DNA from: an uncultured Victivallis sp.
GTDB taxonomy: Bacteria > Verrucomicrobiota > Lentisphaeria > Victivallales > Victivallaceae
DNA length: 64,000 nt
Direction of reading: 5' to 3'
Assembly: GCA_944389935.1 (NCBI GenBank)
Contig: CALXOE010000008.1
Location: 20,371 to 84,370 of the forward strand
A program made the translations under genes and the position numbers. Shown piece by piece: positions 51,942 through 61,005 of the stretch (positions are counted from its first letter, which is position 1; each line of letters begins with the position of its first letter). The notes beneath the pieces are model-generated. The model was not told where the DNA came from, did no database searches, and saw nothing but the letters and a program-made list of their open reading frames with translations.

Positions 51942-52703
51942 ATGAAACGTTCCGATTTGACAAATTATCTCGATCGCGAGCTCAATCTTGCCGCCTTTTC
52001 CGGCGACGCTTCCAACAACGGTCTTCAGATCGAGGGACGGGAAGAGGTCGGCCGCGTGCTCTTCGGTGTGGATGGCTGTCAGGCGCTCTTCCGCCGCGCG
52101 GCGGAGGGGAACTTCGATTTCGTCTTCGTCCATCACGGGATCTCGTGGGGCGGAGAACCGCGCCGCTGGACCGGCATGCATGCACAGCGGTTTCGCACGA
52201 TGTTCGGCAATGGCATCAGCCTTTACGGTGTGCATCTGCCGCTTGACGCTCATCCGGAACTCGGCAACAATGCGCAGCTTGCCGCACTCGCAGAACTCAC
52301 TGAACTTGAGCCGTTCTGCAACTATCACGGTTACGACATCGGTTTTCTCGGGCGAACCCGCAGAATCGTGAATGCCTCCGAGCTCGCTTCCACGCTGGAG
52401 GCGGCCTTGAACGGCAAGGCCCGGCTTATCGCGGATTCCGGCCGCATTCTGCGGCGGGTTGCGGTCGTTTCGGGCGGCGGCGGCATGGATGCGCTTGAAC
52501 AGGCGGCCGCCGCAGGAGCCGATCTGCTGATTACCGGCGAGCTCGAGCATGTGATGTTTCATCCCGCGCACGAACTCGGGATTCCGGTGCTCGCCCTCGG
52601 TCACTACGCGACCGAAACGGTCGGCCCGAAAGCGGTTATGGCGCGGATTCGCGAGGTGTTCGGCCTCGAGTGCGAATTCGCGGATCTGCCGACCGGACTT
52701 TGA
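51942..52703 (+). CDS. Nif3-like dinuclear metal centre protein
   Basis: This 253-residue protein belongs to the Nif3/YbgI/DUF34 family of hexameric proteins that bind two metal ions. Metal ligands are in FVFVHHGISWG, near GVHLPLDAHPELGNN and in GELEHVMFHPAHELG. Its enzymatic role is unsettled; GTP cyclohydrolase-like or metal-chaperone roles have been proposed for relatives. It follows ispE by 21 bases and is convergent with the GH39-like gene. Confidence 0.9.
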   Translation: MKRSDLTNYLDRELNLAAFSGDASNNGLQIEGREEVGRVLFGVDGCQALFRRAAEGNFDFVFVHHGISWGGEPRRWTGMHAQRFRTMFGNGISLYGVHLPLDAHPELGNNAQLAALAELTELEPFCNYHGYDIGFLGRTRRIVNASELASTLEAALNGKARLIADSGRILRRVAVVSGGGGMDALEQAAAAGADLLITGELEHVMFHPAHELGIPVLALGHYATETVGPKAVMARIREVFGLECEFADLPTGL

Positions 52704-52723
52704 GCCCGGCCGGCGGTTCCTGA

Positions 52724-54049
52724 TTACGCCTCCTGCAGCAGCAGCGCGGAGGAAAGCCCCTCTCCGGCGCCGGGGAGATTCACCACTCCCTGAGCGTCGG
52801 TGGTGCACTCGGATTCCTCCCAGTCGTGATCGAGGTCGATCCGCACCAGTCTGAATCGGGTGTTCTCCGCGCCTTTCAACCGGATTTTGAGTTCAGCATT
52901 GCCGGACTTGAAGTTCGAGATGAGCACGGAACGTTTCCCGTCCGGGCCGATTCCGGCGAGAAGCTGCACGTTGATGTCGTCGGATACGGCTTCAACGCGC
53001 TCTTTGCAGCGCGCGATCTTCGCGAACGCTTTCAGCGTGTAGAAGAGCTTGAGCCGTTCTCCCCATGCGTCCCATGCTCCCCAGGCGCTCGAGAGCTGGC
53101 CGACGGTGTAGTGATATCCCATCGTCAGCGGAGTATCCTGCCAGGCGGAGATCACCGCGGTGGCGAAGACGGCGGCGTTGATGCCGGGCAGTCCGTCGAC
53201 CAGGTCGAAATAGGCCGGTTTGCTGAAGCCGCCGATCCAGTAGTGCCACTCGTTCAGATGCAGTTCCGTTTCCGTGAATTCGTATTCATCGAGGAGTCCG
53301 CGGACCAGCGTCGGCTCGACGACGATCTCTTTCATGTCAGAGGCATAACGATGCCAGGAGAAGAAATCCAGCGGGACCTGATGATCTCGGCAGTATTCGA
53401 GAAAGAGTCGGGCAAGTGTGTCGTTATTCCCTGGATGAACGTAGGAGAGCACCGGGCCACCCACTTTGACGTTCGGGAAACGGGCTTTGATCTTTTTCGC
53501 CGTGACTTCGTACAAGCGGCAGTACTCCTCCATCGAGGAGTTCCACATCTGTTTGGTTATGTCGGGTTCGTTCCAGATCTCCCAGTAGATGATGTTCCAC
53601 GAAAATCCGTTGTTCCATCCCTCATTGTAGTGGCGGATGATGTTCACGCAGACGTCCGCCCATTTCTCATAATCCTGCGGTGGAAATGCGAAATAGTTGT
53701 TGGTCGTGTGTTCGATGGAGGTCCCGAGCCGGAAAAAAATCTCCGACCCGGCGGCCCGGATGTCGCGCAGATGGTCGTCGGTCGCGATGAAGTAGTAATT
53801 GTCCGGATTCTGCGCGTCGGCGCGGAAGTTTCCGAAGATGTGCTGCGTGTCAACCAGACGCATGCCCGGATTCCCGAGCGGCGAGTCGTGCAGCCGCGTG
53901 ATCGGAATTTCCAGCTCGGAGAATTCGGTGACGGCCAGCCCGTGATCGATGTTTCCCCGTGTCATCTGCGGGCCGAGATTGCCGCCGTTCAATCGACGGA
54001 TGATGCCGTTCTTTCGGGTGAAGTCGACGACCGGAATTTCATTCTTCAT
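52724..54049 (-). CDS. Cytoplasmic GH39-like glycoside hydrolase
   Basis: The 441-residue protein is a clan GH-A TIM-barrel hydrolase resembling GH39 beta-xylosidases. The acid/base Glu is E161 in YWEIWNEPD, and the nucleophile is likely E267 in TELHLNEWHYW. The distance and context fit the clan. No signal peptide is present, so it acts on imported oligosaccharides. The last 80 residues look like the C-terminal beta domain of such enzymes. It is divergent from an AraC regulator. Confidence 0.82.
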   Translation of the reverse strand: MKNEIPVVDFTRKNGIIRRLNGGNLGPQMTRGNIDHGLAVTEFSELEIPITRLHDSPLGNPGMRLVDTQHIFGNFRADAQNPDNYYFIATDDHLRDIRAAGSEIFFRLGTSIEHTTNNYFAFPPQDYEKWADVCVNIIRHYNEGWNNGFSWNIIYWEIWNEPDITKQMWNSSMEEYCRLYEVTAKKIKARFPNVKVGGPVLSYVHPGNNDTLARLFLEYCRDHQVPLDFFSWHRYASDMKEIVVEPTLVRGLLDEYEFTETELHLNEWHYWIGGFSKPAYFDLVDGLPGINAAVFATAVISAWQDTPLTMGYHYTVGQLSSAWGAWDAWGERLKLFYTLKAFAKIARCKERVEAVSDDINVQLLAGIGPDGKRSVLISNFKSGNAELKIRLKGAENTRFRLVRIDLDHDWEESECTTDAQGVVNLPGAGEGLSSALLLQEA

Positions 54050-54073
54050 ATTCTTTTTTTCCTTTCCCGGGGG

Positions 54074-54102
54074 TTGCATTTCTTTCGGGATTTATCTATA
54101 TT
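54074..54102 (+). promoter_or_regulatory. Promoter of the AraC-type regulator
   Basis: TTGCAT (54074-54079), 17 bases, TATATT (54097-54102) on the plus strand, 77 bases before the regulator start. The divergent promoter for the GH39-like gene should overlap this region, but I could not fix it. Confidence 0.6.
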
Positions 54103-54178
54103 ATGGACAACTTTACGCGATTCTCCAAGAACAGTATTTGCCAAAAAATATCGATTTTGTGCCAGTCAGGAGGGATAG

Positions 54179-54997
54179 ATGAAAAAGGGGCTTTATGAGC
54201 TTGCGCCGATTCCTCGATTGACGCGGGGAATTCCTGCGGTCCGTTCGATCGGCTGGATGCCGGATCATATTTACTTTCACACGGGGGGACGGATCGAAAA
54301 CATGTTTCTCTGTTTCATTCTGCGGGAGGAATCGGGGACGCCCCGCACCATCGTCAACGGAATTCTGCAGGAGGAACATCTGTCTGCTCCCCGGGTGTCA
54401 ACGGTTCTGCCGGGGAGTGTCATAACTACGCTGCAGGCACTTCGTCATGATGAACTTTTCTTCTCTTATCCTCCGGAGTCGGAAACATTCTGGCGGGAAT
54501 TTTTCCCCGAAGGCAAACTCCGTTTTCGGAGGAGTGAGTCGTTCGATCGACTGCTCAAAGAGCTCTTTGAGCGTATGGACAATCTGCATGAATCCGGACA
54601 GGCGGATGCGATCGACTGCCTCGTCCTGCGGCTGCTGCTGGAAATCCGGATTCAGGAGCGGCAGGAGAGCGAGAGTCGCGAGGAGCGGATTATCCGCGGA
54701 ATCGCCTCCCGGTTGATCGGGCGCTTTCAGGAGCCGGTTTCGATTCCGGAACTGCTCGACGGCAGCGGTTTGAGTCTGCGCACATTTTACCGGCTCTGGA
54801 AACGATACTATCCGGATTCTCCGGTTGCAATGCTGCAGGAGAAACGCATGGCGGCGGCGGAACATCTGCTTATGACCAGTCGTTTGCGGATCAAGGAGAT
54901 TTCAGAATTGTGCGGTTTCAGTACGCCGCTCTATTTCTATCAGAGTTTCCGGCAAAAGCACGGATGTTCGCCGGCCGAGTTTCGCCGAAAACGCTGA
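54179..54997 (+). CDS. AraC-family transcriptional regulator
   Basis: The 272-residue protein has an N-terminal sensor domain, possibly cupin-like (about 25-140). The C-terminal double helix-turn-helix DNA-binding domain spans about 175-270 and ends ISELCGFSTPLYFYQSFRQK, then GCSPAEFRRKR. It is the likely local regulator of the divergent GH39-like gene, as is common for AraC members in carbohydrate loci. GGAGGG precedes the ATG. Confidence 0.9.
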   Translation: MKKGLYELAPIPRLTRGIPAVRSIGWMPDHIYFHTGGRIENMFLCFILREESGTPRTIVNGILQEEHLSAPRVSTVLPGSVITTLQALRHDELFFSYPPESETFWREFFPEGKLRFRRSESFDRLLKELFERMDNLHESGQADAIDCLVLRLLLEIRIQERQESESREERIIRGIASRLIGRFQEPVSIPELLDGSGLSLRTFYRLWKRYYPDSPVAMLQEKRMAAAEHLLMTSRLRIKEISELCGFSTPLYFYQSFRQKHGCSPAEFRRKR

Positions 54998-55008
54998 ACG
55001 GAGGATTT

Positions 55009-55617
55009 TCAGGCAGAGGCGTTTTCCAGCTGTGCCTTGCGTTTTTCGGGTGAAAGCCGGTAATTGATCCGAATTCCGCAGGCGTAGCGGGCGGCGACCC
55101 AGCTGCCGTTGCCGAGTTTCTTCATTCCGCACGCGAGTAGATACTGGTGATTCTTGCGCATGTTCGGGTAGGCGAGGTCGACGCCCTGCCGGAAAAGGGT
55201 GAGAATCTCCTCCATCGCCTCATCTGGGGTCATGCTGCGGCGCTGGCGCACTTTCTTGTAGGAAATTCCCGCGCTCTGAATGGCTTTCCCCCAGCTTTTG
55301 AAGTGGTGGACGGCCGCCATATAAAGCGCCTTGTGATTGTTCTGGACGAGCAGACTTGAGAGCGGTTCATTCGCCGCGGCGAGTTTTTTGATTTCTTCCT
55401 GAATTCGCTCTCTGCTCCAGGCCTTGTACTTGCGAATCTCGTTGTAATCAAGCCCGCAGGAGGTGATGGCATCGCGCCAGGAGCCGAAGAGACGCTCCGC
55501 GGCGGCATAGACGCGCGGATAGTGCGTGGCGTAATAATAGGAGTTCAACGGCTCCTTTCCCACTCTCGCAAGGATATGCTCCTCGACGAGCATGGGGGTC
55601 CAGATTTTCTTCAGCAT
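55009..55617 (-). CDS. Stand-alone protein of HNH-associated repeats
   Basis: The 202-residue protein consists of about three copies of a 60-residue repeat of the homing-endonuclease-associated type. Copies start near WTPMLVEEHIL, WSRERIQEEIKKL and MTPDEAMEEIL. Typical repeat features are PLxS, a Tyr/Ala stretch, FGSWRDAI or FKSWGKAI, then CGLDY or AGISY. No HNH nuclease domain is present. Such repeats are thought to bind DNA. It has its own promoter. Its upstream ribosome binding site is weak. Confidence 0.7.
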   Translation of the reverse strand: MLKKIWTPMLVEEHILARVGKEPLNSYYYATHYPRVYAAAERLFGSWRDAITSCGLDYNEIRKYKAWSRERIQEEIKKLAAANEPLSSLLVQNNHKALYMAAVHHFKSWGKAIQSAGISYKKVRQRRSMTPDEAMEEILTLFRQGVDLAYPNMRKNHQYLLACGMKKLGNGSWVAARYACGIRINYRLSPEKRKAQLENASA

Positions 55618-55679
55618 AAAGCGCTACTGCTCAAATTTACGATACCGAAACAACAAAGAAACGAAAATTCCCTTCTTTT

Positions 55680-55708
55680 AAAATAATCCTGATTGTCGTA
55701 GTTTTCAA
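55680..55708 (-). promoter_or_regulatory. Promoter of the HNH-repeat gene
   Basis: TTGAAA (55708-55703), 17 bases, TATTTT (55685-55680) on the minus strand, 62 bases before the start codon. Confidence 0.6.
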
Positions 55709-55774
55709 ATGGGTTCGGGAGGAATTTGCAAATTATGGGAATAATATTTTTCAAATTCCGGCTGGAGGGCCGGA

Positions 55775-55813
55775 AAATACCGCCGGAGTCCGGAAGAATC
55801 CGGATTCCGGCGG
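55775..55813 (-). terminator. Terminator after the secreted glycosidase gene
   Basis: CCGCCGGA-G-TCCGGA (55780-55794) and TCCGGA-T-TCCGGCGG (55799-55813) form a 14-bp stem with one mismatch and a 4-base loop. TATTTT follows on the minus strand. A second small CCGG hairpin lies just beyond. It closes the pseudopilin-glycosidase unit. Confidence 0.6.
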
Positions 55814-55833
55814 AAATGGAGTCCGTTTCCGGA

Positions 55834-57699
55834 TTACTGCGGCGTGAGGCGGTACTCTTTCGGCGCGCCGTCCTCGATGACGAAGTGGACGCTGCCGTCT
55901 TTGAACGTGCCGACTCCCTCGACGGAGTACGCTTTTTTCGGGTTGATCGACCAGAAAGCGCAGACCGTTTTCCCGTCCTCGGCGCGTTTGAAGCGCATCA
56001 TCCGGAATCCCTCGGGCGCCGGGAGGTTTTCCACAAAGACCGGACGGGAGCCGAGCGCTTCGGTCATCGCCTTGAACGCCTTGTAGAACGGTTTCTGCCG
56101 CAGGTCGCGGGTCACCATTCCGAAGTTGTCCTCGCGTTCGCCGACACGGATTCCGGTGTCCCGGAACACGTAGAAGTAGAACCGCGGCACACCGCGCGAA
56201 AGCGCATGGCAGCTGAAAGTCTGCGCAAGATCCGCCTGCTGCTGAGGCGTGACGAAATCCGTGAATTTGATGAGCGTGCTGCCGATGATCGCACCTTTCC
56301 AGTCGTCGTAGGTGTAGATCGAGAGCGCGTCTCCCACCACCTTCCCGTTCGCGACGGATTGCAGGAGCGGCGTGTAGTGCATCTTTTTGTCGCTGGTGTC
56401 GCCGTTCAGGTAACGGTTCACGTGGCCGGGCGAGGCTTTGAATCCCTCCTTCTCCATCCCGGGAGCGGGTTTGACGTTCAACGTCGACTCCGGCGTTCCG
56501 GGCCGCGTCCAGAATGCGTGCCAGCCCATGCGGAATGCCGGGTAGAGCTCGTCTGCGGCGGAACGCATTGCGCGACTGCCGAACTTGTTCGTGTAACGCA
56601 GCGTATAGAACGGAATCTGACCGAACGCGAGCACGATTCCGCCGCGCCGGATGTAGCTGCGCAATGGCTCGACGAACTCTTCATCGATGCCTTCTGTTTC
56701 GCTGGGAACGACCGCCGGGATTTCCGCCGGATCGAGGTCATTGAGCTGTTTCAACGAGACCGGGACGAACTCGGCGTCGGGCAGCCACGGGCGGCCTCCC
56801 TCAACCCGGGCGGTGGTGACGTCGGTGAGGTACGGCACTCCGATTTTGACCGGCTTCGTGAAATCGATCGGACGGCCGATCTTTTCCGACGCGATCCGCA
56901 GGGCGTCGGCGATCGCCTCCGGCTGCTGTTCGAGGAATTCGTTGCGGGCGCAGGAGGAGCCGCATTCGGTGAACCAGACCGGTTTATCGGCGCAGCCGTA
57001 GCGGCGCAGCGTTTCCCGCATTTCGTCGAGGGCGCGGTCGAAGCCCGGATTGCGGTCGCCGCCCCACCCGTAGGGATGGATCGAAACCAGATCGAAGTAT
57101 TTGTCCCCGCCGAGTTTGCAGACATCCGTGAGAAAATGGGCCGAGATTCCGCCGAGCATGATCTGGTTGGCCGGATCGGCTTTCTTCAACTCCTCGCAGG
57201 TGATTTTCAGAAGTTTGACATACTGTTCCGGATCGGGTTTCGGGTGCCAGAAGCCGCCGTGCGGCTCATTCCAGAACGACCAGACCTTGATTTTTCCCTT
57301 GAAATGTTCTGCGAGTGCACGGATGAAATTGCGCCACTCCTCCGGGTGGTCGTGCATCGGGACAACATCCGGGCGGACGTTCTGGAGCTCCCAGGCGTAG
57401 CCGGAGAGGATCGGCAGAAGCGTGATGCCGTTCTCATGGAGTTTCTCATAAACCTTGTCCATGTGCTCTAAATGGTACTCCCCTCTGCGCGGGCAGATCA
57501 ATCCGAAGCCGATGTCCATGCGGGCGGATTTGATTCCCGCCTCTTTCATCAGTTTGAGCTGTTCATCGGTGCGATAGTTGAACTCCGCTTTCGCCCGGTT
57601 GAAGTGGGCGCACACCCCCCAGGGGGAGATGGTGTCGCCCGCGCTCAGCATGAGAGAGAATAAGGAGAATAGAGTTACGAAAGAGGCAGCAAATTTCAT
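55834..57699 (-). CDS. Secreted clan GH-A glycoside hydrolase
   Basis: The 621-residue protein has a signal peptide (MKFAASFVTLFSLFSLMLSA). Its TIM barrel carries the acid/base Glu E145 in VWSFWNEPHGG and the nucleophile E245 in VWFTECGSSC. A second domain after about residue 280 (VVPSETEGIDEEF, IRRGGIVLAFG) looks like the amidotransferase-like fold seen in some beta-galactosidases. A small beta domain ends the chain. The substrate is unknown; the GH5/GH39 families are nearest. It follows a pseudopilin gene by 45 bases. Confidence 0.8.
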   Translation of the reverse strand: MKFAASFVTLFSLFSLMLSAGDTISPWGVCAHFNRAKAEFNYRTDEQLKLMKEAGIKSARMDIGFGLICPRRGEYHLEHMDKVYEKLHENGITLLPILSGYAWELQNVRPDVVPMHDHPEEWRNFIRALAEHFKGKIKVWSFWNEPHGGFWHPKPDPEQYVKLLKITCEELKKADPANQIMLGGISAHFLTDVCKLGGDKYFDLVSIHPYGWGGDRNPGFDRALDEMRETLRRYGCADKPVWFTECGSSCARNEFLEQQPEAIADALRIASEKIGRPIDFTKPVKIGVPYLTDVTTARVEGGRPWLPDAEFVPVSLKQLNDLDPAEIPAVVPSETEGIDEEFVEPLRSYIRRGGIVLAFGQIPFYTLRYTNKFGSRAMRSAADELYPAFRMGWHAFWTRPGTPESTLNVKPAPGMEKEGFKASPGHVNRYLNGDTSDKKMHYTPLLQSVANGKVVGDALSIYTYDDWKGAIIGSTLIKFTDFVTPQQQADLAQTFSCHALSRGVPRFYFYVFRDTGIRVGEREDNFGMVTRDLRQKPFYKAFKAMTEALGSRPVFVENLPAPEGFRMMRFKRAEDGKTVCAFWSINPKKAYSVEGVGTFKDGSVHFVIEDGAPKEYRLTPQ

Positions 57700-57744
57700 T
57701 TCAGTTCCTTGATGTTGGATAATTTTCTGATTTCAGCATGAAAC

Positions 57745-58521
57745 TCAGGGCGTGATGGTTCCGCTCCAGGCATCTCCTTTGCGGGGAATGGTTGTAGAAT
57801 CCGTAACCGAGGTTCTCTGCGCCCACCAGAAAGACCAGTACTGGTTGCCGACGCGGGCGTTTTGAACGCGACCGTCGGAGAAGAGCACATTCACATCCGT
57901 CGAGAAATCGAATGAATTCTGGTATTGCGTGTGCATGTTGTAATATCCAATCGATTTGTCCCAGCCGCGGCCGTCAACCATGAGGCCGGTGATGTATTTT
58001 TCTCCGGTGCGGCGGGGAACGCCGAAGCCCTTGTCGGGATTCAACACGCCGTTGTAGGCATAGCTGCTCTTGTATCTGCCCACGGTCGCAAACAGAGTAT
58101 TCTTCAAATTAGCCCATTCACTTTCTGAATAGGTTTTCGTGACATTATCCAGGGGGCAGACCAGCATTTTACGGTTGCTCTGGTAAGGCATTGAAAACCA
58201 GGCGAACCGCCCGACCACGCACAGCGGCTGCGTGTATTCGACTCCTCCATCCCCGTCCTGCCAGGTGTTGTATTTCGCGGCTCCGGTGTAGATGAAGAAG
58301 CCATCGTTGTCGGAAGCGTAGGAGTGATGGACTGTCCCCCACTGTTTCAGCTGGCTCGTGCAGCTGATCTTCTTGGCTCTTGTGCGCGCCTGATTCAATG
58401 CCGGCAGCAGCATCGAAGCGAGAATCGCAATGATTGCAATCACAACAAGAAGTTCGATTAATGTGAAAAATTGACGGATATCACTGTCGTGGCGCATGCG
58501 TTCTTTTGGTTTGTTCATCAT
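57745..58521 (-). CDS. Type II secretion pseudopilin-like protein (glycosidase partner 1)
   Basis: The 258-residue protein has a prepilin N-terminus: after RQF comes [17 protein letters not shown] with the conserved Glu at +5, then [11 protein letters not shown]. The residue before the cleavage site is not Gly. The C-terminal part has [17 protein letters not shown], related to the H-X9-DG region of such proteins. Type IV pilus-like or T2SS pseudopilins of this kind are greatly expanded in Lentisphaerota, and their role is unclear. It is probably in one unit with the glycosidase and perhaps with the GntR/LacI regulator upstream. Confidence 0.85.
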   Translation of the reverse strand: MMNKPKERMRHDSDIRQFFTLIELLVVIAIIAILASMLLPALNQARTRAKKISCTSQLKQWGTVHHSYASDNDGFFIYTGAAKYNTWQDGDGGVEYTQPLCVVGRFAWFSMPYQSNRKMLVCPLDNVTKTYSESEWANLKNTLFATVGRYKSSYAYNGVLNPDKGFGVPRRTGEKYITGLMVDGRGWDKSIGYYNMHTQYQNSFDFSTDVNVLFSDGRVQNARVGNQYWSFWWAQRTSVTDSTTIPRKGDAWSGTITP

Positions 58522-58603
58522 GCTGTTTCCTTTCGTTTCGGAGTTGTTCAGCGGGTTTTCCGCATTATGGATTTCTTTCGTCACATTCAGGCTTGCTTTC
58601 TGA

Positions 58604-59659
58604 TCAAACAACCTGTCGGATGGCGATCGGCGCCACGGTTTTTCGCTCGACGAGTTTCGGTATGATGTCCACCTGATACTCCCTGCTTTCTTCGGAGTGG
58701 TTCGCCAGACGGGTCGCCATGCGAATCACCTCATCTGCGATCTGACTGCTGGGGGTGTCGATGGTGGTCAGTCGTTCAATGCCCGGTTCTCTGATGTTGC
58801 CGAAGCCGAGAACGCTGAGCTCGTCCGGAATCGAGATTCCGAGCGCTTCAAACTCCCGCAGCGCGATCAGCGCCCCGTGGTCGGAGACCGCGAACAGCGC
58901 GGTGAAATCGTATTCCCCGTGCGCGTAACGTGTTGCGAATTCCCGGATCTTCGCGTCCGGAGTTTCGCCGGAATGGAGATGGCAGTCGAGCAGAGTGAGC
59001 CGGCATTCCGGAACGTCGGTTGCAGATCGGAAATTGCGCACGATTGTTTCCGGCGTCAGAAAGTGCGGTTCGCAATAAAGAACGCCGATCTTTGTGTGTC
59101 CGCAGCGGCGCAGATACCGTGCCGCCAGCGAGCCGCTCGCGGCGTTGTCGCCGCAGACGTAGTGGATTTGACTCACCGGGACCGCGTTGCGGCAGAGAAT
59201 TACCGGCGCGGGGGAGTGGACGATGCTCATGATCTGATCCGGAGTAAGGAGATCGTTCGTGATTGAATCGGCCACGATCACATCCGCGGAGAGTTCATCC
59301 AGATAGTCGCACACTTCCCGGTGGTAATCGAACAGAAACCGTTCAAACGTGAATCCCGACCGTTCCGCCGCCTCGGCGAGCAGCTCGGCCATATAGCGCT
59401 GGTCGCTGCTGTTCCAGTCCGACTGTACGAGCAGCAGTTTCGGTTTCCGGTTCCGACGCACGAAAAGCCCCTGCCGCGGGATTGCCTCGAGAAATCCGCG
59501 CTCTTTGAGCAACGAAATCGCCGGAGCGACCGTCGCCTGGCTCACTCCATATTCCGCCATCAGTTTCCGTACCGTCGGGAACGGGGAACCGTCCTCCATC
59601 GTGGCAATCCGGCGGTAGAGCCGGCTGTACAGAAGATCACTTTTACTGGTTTTTTCCAT
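58604..59659 (-). CDS. GntR/LacI hybrid transcriptional regulator
   Basis: The 351-residue protein joins an N-terminal GntR-type winged helix (about 5-70, with [30 protein letters not shown]) to a LacI-type sugar-sensing domain (about 73-340, with HTKIGVLY and [14 protein letters not shown]). This is the architecture of B. subtilis AraR. A consensus promoter and two operator-like inverted sites lie just upstream, so autoregulation is likely. It sits 82 bases before the pseudopilin gene on the same strand. Confidence 0.9.
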   Translation of the reverse strand: MEKTSKSDLLYSRLYRRIATMEDGSPFPTVRKLMAEYGVSQATVAPAISLLKERGFLEAIPRQGLFVRRNRKPKLLLVQSDWNSSDQRYMAELLAEAAERSGFTFERFLFDYHREVCDYLDELSADVIVADSITNDLLTPDQIMSIVHSPAPVILCRNAVPVSQIHYVCGDNAASGSLAARYLRRCGHTKIGVLYCEPHFLTPETIVRNFRSATDVPECRLTLLDCHLHSGETPDAKIREFATRYAHGEYDFTALFAVSDHGALIALREFEALGISIPDELSVLGFGNIREPGIERLTTIDTPSSQIADEVIRMATRLANHSEESREYQVDIIPKLVERKTVAPIAIRQVV

Positions 59660-59688
59660 CGTGAACAGTCCAGATTTTTTTGCTTTTG

Positions 59689-59710
59689 TGTATCGATTGC
59701 AGATACACGA
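59689..59710 (-). promoter_or_regulatory. Operator-like site 1 of the GntR/LacI regulator
   Basis: TGTATC-N7-GATACA followed by CGA. It is an inverted copy of site 2 at 59734-59755. The two centres are 45 bases apart. Confidence 0.65.
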
Positions 59711-59733
59711 ATGTGAAATAAAAAAAGCGTCAA

Positions 59734-59755
59734 TCGTGTATTCTTGATCGATACA
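59734..59755 (-). promoter_or_regulatory. Operator-like site 2 of the GntR/LacI regulator
   Basis: Read on the minus strand it is TGTATC-N7-AATACA followed by CGA. It begins about six bases after the -10 box, so it covers the expected transcription start. Confidence 0.65.
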
Positions 59756-59760
59756 CAGAT

Positions 59761-59789
59761 ATTATACCAAAGATGATGCTGGTTGTCAA
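59761..59789 (-). promoter_or_regulatory. Perfect consensus promoter of the GntR/LacI regulator
   Basis: TTGACA (59789-59784), 17 bases, TATAAT (59766-59761). Both boxes match the consensus exactly, the only such case in the window. Confidence 0.85.
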
Positions 59790-59844
59790 GGGGCGTTGAT
59801 AAAAAAGTCGAAAAAAAGTGGTGTTCCGAGAGGATTTTCTCCCG

Positions 59845-60930
59845 TCACAGTTTTCGTCCGGGGGGTGATGCGACGGAATTCCCGGGCCGGTAAACCGGGG
59901 AAAAGCTGCGCAGTGCCGGAGCGGAAAGTTTCTGCTCGATGAGATCAATCAGCATTTCGGTTCCCGCCCGCCCCATCTCCGTAAGAACGTGATCGATCAC
60001 CGTGAGGGTTGGATCGATGAAGTTGGTGAATTCGCAATAGTCAATTCCGATCACACTGAGATCGTGCGGTACTTCGACTCCCGCCCGGCGTGCTTCGCGC
60101 AGAACCGAAACACCCACGAGCGAATTGTAGGCGATGATCGCCGTCGGCGGCTCCGGCAGTGACATGAGATAGCGGAATCCCCGCTCTCCCTCGAGCTCGC
60201 AATAACGTTCCTCGATCATCGGGAGCGGTACACATCTGGCGCGGTTGAAGAGAAGAGCGGGATCCGGGTCGATCAAACCGCTCTGTCCACAGCCGAGAAA
60301 TGCTTCTTCCCGCAGGAGTGAATCGCATCCATCGGTCGTGCAGTCGGCGATGAACCCGATCCGGCGGTGGCCGAGTTCCGCCAGTTTCGCCGCGGCGAGT
60401 TCCACCGCGGCCCGGTTGTCGAAAACGATCCGGCTCAGCCCGAACTGGTCGGCGGGCTGGTCGATCGCAACGACATTTGAGCTGACCCGGAGCAGCCGAT
60501 CGACCCATTCCGCATTTGCGTCGGAGTGAATCAGAATCACGCCGTCAATGCGGGATTCGGCGATTTTTTCCGCACAGATATCCGGGAGATTCCGGCTGCT
60601 GATGTTCAGTACGAGCAGATTGTAATTCCGGTCGCGGGCGGCCTGCTCCACCCCGCGGAAAATCGCCATCTCATAGTCGTTGCTGAGACTGCGCCAGCTT
60701 TTGGGCTGAACGTAGATCCCCAGCGTGGTCGAGCGACGTGTTTTCAGCATCTGGCTGGCGGAGTTCGGATGATATCCGAGTTCGGCGGCCAGTCCGAGGA
60801 TCTTCCGCCGCATCGGGTCGCTGACTTTCGTGTTGCCGCGCGACCCGTTCAACACGGTGGAGGCGACTGCAATCGAACAACCCGCTGTTTCCGCAACCGT
60901 TTTTAATGTGACATTCGCTCTTTTGTGCAT
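59845..60930 (-). CDS. LacI-family transcriptional regulator
   Basis: The 361-residue protein has an N-terminal LacI helix-turn-helix (VTLKTVAETAGCSIAVASTV, then the hinge GYHPNSASQMLKTRR). A periplasmic-binding-like sensor domain follows, with DGVILIHSD and DLSVIGIDYCEFTNFIDP. It lies between the two pseudopilin-glycosidase pairs, 75 bases after the 705-residue glycosidase. It has its own promoter with an AACGTT centre in the spacer. Its ligand is presumably a sugar. Confidence 0.92.
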   Translation of the reverse strand: MHKRANVTLKTVAETAGCSIAVASTVLNGSRGNTKVSDPMRRKILGLAAELGYHPNSASQMLKTRRSTTLGIYVQPKSWRSLSNDYEMAIFRGVEQAARDRNYNLLVLNISSRNLPDICAEKIAESRIDGVILIHSDANAEWVDRLLRVSSNVVAIDQPADQFGLSRIVFDNRAAVELAAAKLAELGHRRIGFIADCTTDGCDSLLREEAFLGCGQSGLIDPDPALLFNRARCVPLPMIEERYCELEGERGFRYLMSLPEPPTAIIAYNSLVGVSVLREARRAGVEVPHDLSVIGIDYCEFTNFIDPTLTVIDHVLTEMGRAGTEMLIDLIEQKLSAPALRSFSPVYRPGNSVASPPGRKL

Positions 60931-60963
60931 CCGTTCCCGCTTTCCGAATTCCTTTTGCCTATC

Positions 60964-60992
60964 ATTATAGCCGATAAACGTTGAGAAGTCAA
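60964..60992 (-). promoter_or_regulatory. Promoter of the LacI regulator with operator-like core
   Basis: TTGACT (60992-60987), 17 bases, TATAAT (60969-60964). The spacer carries AACGTT (60977-60982), a central CG sequence typical of LacI-family sites, though the flanks are not symmetric. Confidence 0.6.
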
Positions 60993-61005
60993 TCGCGCAT
61001 CACCA

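Noticed and set aside
52704..52723. Terminator between the Nif3-like and GH39-like genes
   Set aside because: Only 20 bases separate the convergent stops, and no adequate hairpin with T-run is visible.
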